A DNA stretch of 64,000 nucleotides from Halocafeteria seosinensis. Lineage: Eukaryota; Sar; Bigyra; Bicosoecida. Shown piece by piece: positions 59,101-64,000 of the stretch (the first letter of the stretch is position 1; every line of letters starts with the position of its first letter). The notes below the pieces were generated by a model. It ran no database searches. It worked only from the letters and a program-made list of their open reading frames with translations, and had not been told where the DNA came from. Location of the stretch: the NCBI GenBank assembly GCA_001687465.1, contig LVLI01000325.1, positions 1 through 64,000 of the forward strand, in the 5' to 3' direction. The translations under genes and the position numbers were made by a program.

Positions 59101-62100
59101 TACTTTCGAAGCATTGAAGACTCGAGCGGATGCTCGCTCCTTGGTGTTTATTTTAGGTCTCTCCTCCGCGACACTCCCGGTAGTTAACGAAACAATTGAG
59201 GATATACTGCCAGGATCAGTTGAACATTTCTCCGCCGACTATTTCAATCCAATCATTGTCCAGCTTTGTTCCAATTTGGAGATTCCGGAGCGGGTCATGC
59301 AAGGCTGTAAACTACTCCTGGAATGGTCAACCTTAATAAGACGTTACCTTTTGAATGCGTGGTCTTCGCTATCAGCTGCACACTGCGAGGAAGCGCTTTT
59401 TCTCGGTTGCCGTCTGGCTGGGATGTGGCGTTACTTGGATACCCTAACACCCAGAAATCACCCCTACATCGCGAATTTTTTTACTGTTGCTCTTCCTACG
59501 ATCCTAAAGAAATCCAGATGCTTTGTCGACACAATGCTTGCATCGCTTTCTGGCAAGGATCGACATGATTTTGTGGAGTTTAACTTGCTCTTTGTCAGTG
59601 GCTGCGACAGGAAGGTAATGGACCTGCCAACAGTGAGCATCGAAGAGGTTTTCCTCTCGGCGAAAGCGCCTGCATGGAAGTGGAATGGATTTCTCCGCCC
59701 GCTAGACGGAGTCGACGGAGAACGCTTTCGAACCGCCTTCTCCTTATTATCTGATGGCTATACATATTCGCCTCATCACACGTTTAAGGCTCCTGAGGAC
59801 GTGTTGCGAGCCAGGGAAAGCCCTCTGACAAAGGCGTTCTGTGAACTGTTGGATACTACCCAATTGTCTGGATTGTATAACCTTCTTTCAGTAGCTCGAA
59901 TGCAGCGCTCCATTGTTCCTGCTGCTGAAAAGTTTCACATGCCGATGTACCAACACTCCACACGCGATCACGCGAACAAAAACTGTATGAACGAACTGGA
60001 CTCAATGATTAAGGTAGTACACCGCATGCTTTGGGATCCGCGGAATTCGACCGTATCATACTTGCACTCGAATATAAGTGAAAAGACTATGGATTCACTA
60101 ATCGCGATGGAAGTAGAGTTAGGACATATCACCGGTAGTGCTTTAAGCGAATCTGAGCTACCAGAACAGCGAGATGTAGATGGCACCAGTGCATCGAGCG
60201 TGATCGTTATGTTGCCTTCCGAGAGCGCAAATATTTTCAGAAGAAATTGGGGTATTTCTAGTGCATTCATATTTTCAAAATGTGGAATCCAAGAAGAAGA
60301 GCAACGTTTTTTGAGTCGATTGAATGAAATGGCAGTGAAAGCACTGTGCTCCTTCGCCCTAGAGAAAAATGCAGATTTCAGTGCCGCTGAATCGCTTTAC
60401 CTTCCATTGAGGTCTTGCTTGACGAAACTGCAGCTTTTTTTAGAAGGTTCCACGCGAAGAGGATTAATTCCTTCCGAAAGAAGTAGCCTCTATCTTGGTG
60501 TAGTTTTTAGCACTAACGAATGCCTCGTCTCTGACTCAGCTAAGACTATGGGAACTCGACAACTCAGGTCAATGTACGTTGACACGTTCCTTGCTTCCTG
60601 GGCTGTTAGTAGACATGAAATATTAGCGTCGTTCTTTGAAGAGATGTGGAGTGCATACTCTACCGACGTTGTACTATCTACTTCTCTATCGTCTCAAATA
60701 GCGAGCTCGGATACTCATGAGGCACCTTCTCATGTGCCAAGTCGTCCCAACGTCGCTGAATTACTCTCATCGAGCCGGAAATTTAAAATGCTATCGCGAG
60801 TTTTAGATGCTGATGTGAATCGAGTAACTATATCAAACGTTATTAGCCAGACGTGGCGAGCGAAAACAGCTGCTTCCTTATCTGCGTTTATTACTTCGCG
60901 GGATGAAGAGTTGCTCGAATTAAATAGTAGGTTAATTGTTTCGGACGTGGCGTTGTTTTTCTCATTGTATCTTCTTCCAAGGAAGAGGCAGCGTAGCTTG
61001 ACGACCTCCGAGGAATATTTTTGCCGCAGTGTCGTTAACGCGGAATGGCAATCGTCCATTAGCCATCTGAAAGGAATATGGGATTCCCAAAATCTTAATA
61101 TTCGAGTTTCTACCGACACGGTTTCAGATTTTTTCACGAAGCTTGGAGACTTCGTACGCTCAGAGCCGAAATGGAGATCCTTAGGGGAAATGTGGGGCCT
61201 GTACGGGTGCACGAAAGCCCAGTTGGAACACCCATTCAGGCACTTAGATCCGTTATTGAGACAACATGTGAAAGCTACTCTACATGAAGCGGCAGCTTCC
61301 TCTGCAGATGCATACATGAAAGAGGCTGGAAAAAGTGAACAATCCATCTATGGGAGCGTTCCGCCTTCCGACGAGGATTTTTTGGTTTCTACTTACAGCT
61401 CTTTAAAGAGTGAGCTGGAGAAAACGCAAGAATGCTATCATGCACGTATCCAGCACCAAACTCTGACTGTTAAGTCCAGAACGCAATATGAGCACGTCAT
61501 TATGGAAATCGAATCTATAAAGAGTAATTTTGTTAATTTTGAAAAGTTTCAGGAGAAACTTGATTTGGAAAACGAACTCATTCGGGACTTCATTGATTCT
61601 ATTCGCTCTTCCTTGAGGCGACTAAAAATGTATGAGGATCAATTTAGCGATGTTGTACATCCGTTCTCCTCGGCGTGTTATCAAATGATATTAGGACTTG
61701 AAGTTCTAATTCGTTCGTACGAAGATGATGACCGACAAAATGAATCCTCGCACTCATTGACTGAGTTTCGCAACGCTGTAATGACACTGGGACAACGTAG
61801 AGACAGCGCTTGCAGCAGCGCCCACCTCCATGTAGCAACAGAATCTTTAAACAAACTCTTTGTTGAAAAAATACTTGATGTTTCCCTGCATGGTATATCG
61901 ACAGAAAGTGACGGTGGGGTGCAACACTTGGAAAACGCTGACGCTTCAAAGTTGATCCTAGACGAAGCTGAGGAGTTTGATTCTCTTTTCTTTGAGAGCA
62001 GTGAGGATAAACAAAAGGAGGGACAGTCGCATTCTCGGAGAAAGCGTCCCCCGGATGCTGCTAATACGATTTTAAGAGTCGTAGAGAGTATGTTCGGTTC

Positions 62101-64000
62101 AGGTTCTCATGTTTGCAAAATGCCAGCCCCTTCTCTCGGTCACCGAATGGTGAGACGGTTGCAGGAATGGCTGTTCGGTGAGCAAGATGGACACGATTTG
62201 GACATGATGGAGCGGGCCTTTTGCATTGTAGATACCCTCAATGTGAAGAGCTCGGTCCGGAAGGAGAAACCGATTGGTTTGGAGTTTTGGATGAATTTGG
62301 CTGACGTCCGCGACAATATGTGGGAGGAAATGAAGGAGGCATACGATCCTGCGAAGAGCGAAGAAGCGAAGAACGTGCTGGAGAGGTACCTTGCTAGAGT
62401 TTGTTACCTCCTCAGAGAGTTTCCCGGGGATGCCAGGCTATCGATGTTGGCAACGGCAGCTGACAGAGCTCTTCAGTGTCGATACGATACTACAGTGGGT
62501 TCACTACTAACGCTTTTGGAGTCGCTTCTTCAGAACTCTTACAAGTGGGAAAATTCCCAGTCAAAGAGATACACCCTCGGAAACGCGCTACAGAACTTGC
62601 AGAAGCTCATTACCAAGTGGAGAGAAAACGAACTAGCTTCGTGGGAGTATGTGCTTCTGCAGCAAGAAAAACTTCGCTGTGAGCGTGCCTCATCGTGGTG
62701 GGGCTATCTTCTGAAGAGTGTTTATGAGCACATGAACTCTTGCGATGATAACAGTACCCATGCCAACGCTGGTGCTTGGTGTGATCCGGAAGAAACCGAG
62801 ATTTCACGAGAAAACATGGCGAATAAACTGCTGAAGCTATATGACTTGGAGTCAATCTCTGCAGATGCTGCTCATGGATTGTTTCGTTTGGTAGAAAATT
62901 TTCTCCGGGGATCCCCAGTAGGGGAATACCCAACTAGGGTTATTATGATACGATTGGCAGTAGATACGGTGGGGCACCGAATCGACCAAAGCGCTGGTGT
63001 TGCTCACAGAATCCATGCATCTCTTCGCGGAATAGCCCGGTATTATTCACAATATCTTCCATACTTTAGAGAAGTTGTCGCTAAACGGCGTAAGGAGATA
63101 TCTGACAAACTGAAAGAAAGCCAAAAAATTCACCGCTGGGATGAGCAAACTTATTACAGCCTGAAGGAGTCGATAGATAAATCCAAGAAACTGCTACAGA
63201 AGTATGCCAGAGAATACCGAGGTTTACTTAACAGCCGAGTAAATGACTTGCTGCAGAGCGATCCGGACAGAATGGCTGCAATTGTTACGGAAGACGTCGA
63301 CAAGGAAGGGTATCAATTGTCCGAGGTATCGATGCCACCAGAGGTAGTCAAAGAGACTACTAGTTCAGTCTACGCTGACCGGTCGGGTATCTTATCCCCA
63401 GATGCACAGAAACTGAGAGAAGACGAAATCCAAGATTTGGACGAGAAATGCACCACTATAATTGAACGCATGGCATCACTAAGACAGGACGCTGATGCGT
63501 CCAAATCCTTAAAGAAACGTGCCCTCATAGAGTTGCTGCAATTTCTCAAAGGGACCTTTCAGTTTTCTGAATCCCCCATACAACGCTGTTGTCAATATCC
63601 AGAATTTTTGCTTGAGATCCCCCTGGTTGGTGAGCAGCAAAACGATCCTTCAGCGGACATGGACTCTCATGGCAGTCTCAGATTTGTATCGCAAAAGTGT
63701 GATGATTATTTTTATCGAACCGTAGATTCAGTGCAGCGGATGCGGCTTGCTTTCAGTTCTGGTGTTCATGAGGATGTTTCCGATATTCTGACGGACAGGA
63801 ACGTTCGTCGACTGGATCATCTACAACTCATGGTTAACGAAGAGCGTCTGCAAGCTTGTAAATTGCTCCGTCATCAGCAACTTATGAGACAGATGCTCGC
63901 ATCCCTTAAATATCTTAGACGCCCTAGCTCTCTCCGCGACTCACCACAGGCAACGTTTCTGAAAGAGTGCAGGGACTCTTCCCTTGAACTGATGAGTTGC
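50189..64000 (+). CDS. MDN1: Midasin (AAA ATPase of 60S ribosome assembly), 3' end outside window
   Basis: Five exons, 50189-50653, 50731-50802, 50871-50982, 51051-51141 and 51205 to the window edge, give 4512 residues so far. The last exon is open for 12.8 kb. Six Walker A motifs mark the hexameric ring within one chain: GVSGSGKST (411), GKTGNGKT (771), GPTSSGKT (1232), GETGCGKT (1554), GDPGVGKT (2024) and GASCSGKT (2370). Walker B-like LLDEINLAS, ILDELNLAP, LLDEISLAE and LLDELNLAS follow in order. After AAA6 comes the long helical linker. The Asp/Glu-rich region and the C-terminal MIDAS domain should lie beyond 64000. Midasin is a dynein-related ATPase that pulls assembly factors such as Rsa4 and Ytm1 from pre-60S particles. 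Introns lie only in the first 1 kb. Confidence 0.95.

Noticed and set aside
60730-61347. 205-codon minus-strand frame inside midasin
   Set aside because: It is antisense to the uninterrupted midasin exon and has no domain of its own.
1-64000. Transposons, retroelements, CRISPR arrays, operons or phage genes
   Set aside because: No transposase, reverse transcriptase, terminal repeats, regularly spaced repeats or Shine-Dalgarno-led gene strings were seen. Intron-rich genes throughout show that this is eukaryotic DNA.

Overview
This is a gene-dense stretch of nuclear DNA from a unicellular eukaryote. Nearly every gene is broken by GT-AG introns of about 46-173 bases, mostly 60-80, with donors such as GTAAGT, GTGAGT, GTACGT or GTATGT. 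Codon phase is preserved across every junction I joined by hand. The lineage cannot be fixed from sequence alone. A central-pair flagellar protein (CFAP74-like), a tubulin-type cytosolic carboxypeptidase and a cytoplasmic dynein intermediate chain point to a flagellated protist or alga; they argue against a land plant, a red alga or a yeast. An EGF-bearing leishmanolysin fits the same broad group. No plastid, mobile-element, CRISPR or prokaryotic signal was seen.

Layout. 1-2501: decayed TPR gene, open at the left edge. 2885-6392: two membrane-protein genes (+). 6411-8054: EMC2 (-). 9124-10865: protein with a repeated FD/YD-I-SN motif (+). 11257-13750: cytoplasmic dynein intermediate chain (-). 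14648-19752: leishmanolysin-EGF membrane protein (+). 19865-20363: ribosomal protein L26/uL24 (-). 21350-22629: coiled-coil protein (+). 22855-23995: HMG-box protein (+). 25086-29839: CFAP74-like protein (+). 29881-31656: predicted mitochondrial protein (-). 31988-32983: ATG27/mannose-6-phosphate-receptor-like protein (+). 33130-38271: cytosolic carboxypeptidase (-). 39161-40681: ALG3 (+). 40880-43468: low-complexity RGG/Q-rich protein (-). 43662-44132: small unknown gene (-). 44190-44806: UMP1/POMP (+). 44968-45536: ribosomal protein S21 (-). 45841-47241: CID-domain protein of the RPRD/Rtt103 type (+). 47269-47811: unknown basic protein (-). 48240-48686: uncertain reading frame (+). 48962-49957: SpoU-type RNA 2'-O-methyltransferase (-). 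50189-64000: midasin (MDN1, +), running off the right edge.

Functional themes are housekeeping: ribosome production (uL24, eS21, midasin, SpoU methyltransferase), the secretory pathway (EMC2, ALG3, ATG27/M6PR-like), proteasome assembly (UMP1), transcription and chromatin (CID protein, HMG-box) and microtubule or cilium biology (dynein IC, CFAP74, carboxypeptidase). Neighbours are not operonic. Many are divergent or convergent pairs separated by tens to a few hundred bases. Several intergenic gaps hold GC-rich inverted repeats of unknown role.

I found no convincing new multi-gene system. The most unusual items are the TPR pseudogene, the FDIISN-repeat protein, the multi-domain leishmanolysin, the GC-rich block near 20.7 kb with an unresolved base, a 44-base palindrome in a divergent promoter, and the strong bias of introns to gene 5' ends. 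All exon joins are my own inference from frame, splice signals and family similarity, with no transcript evidence.
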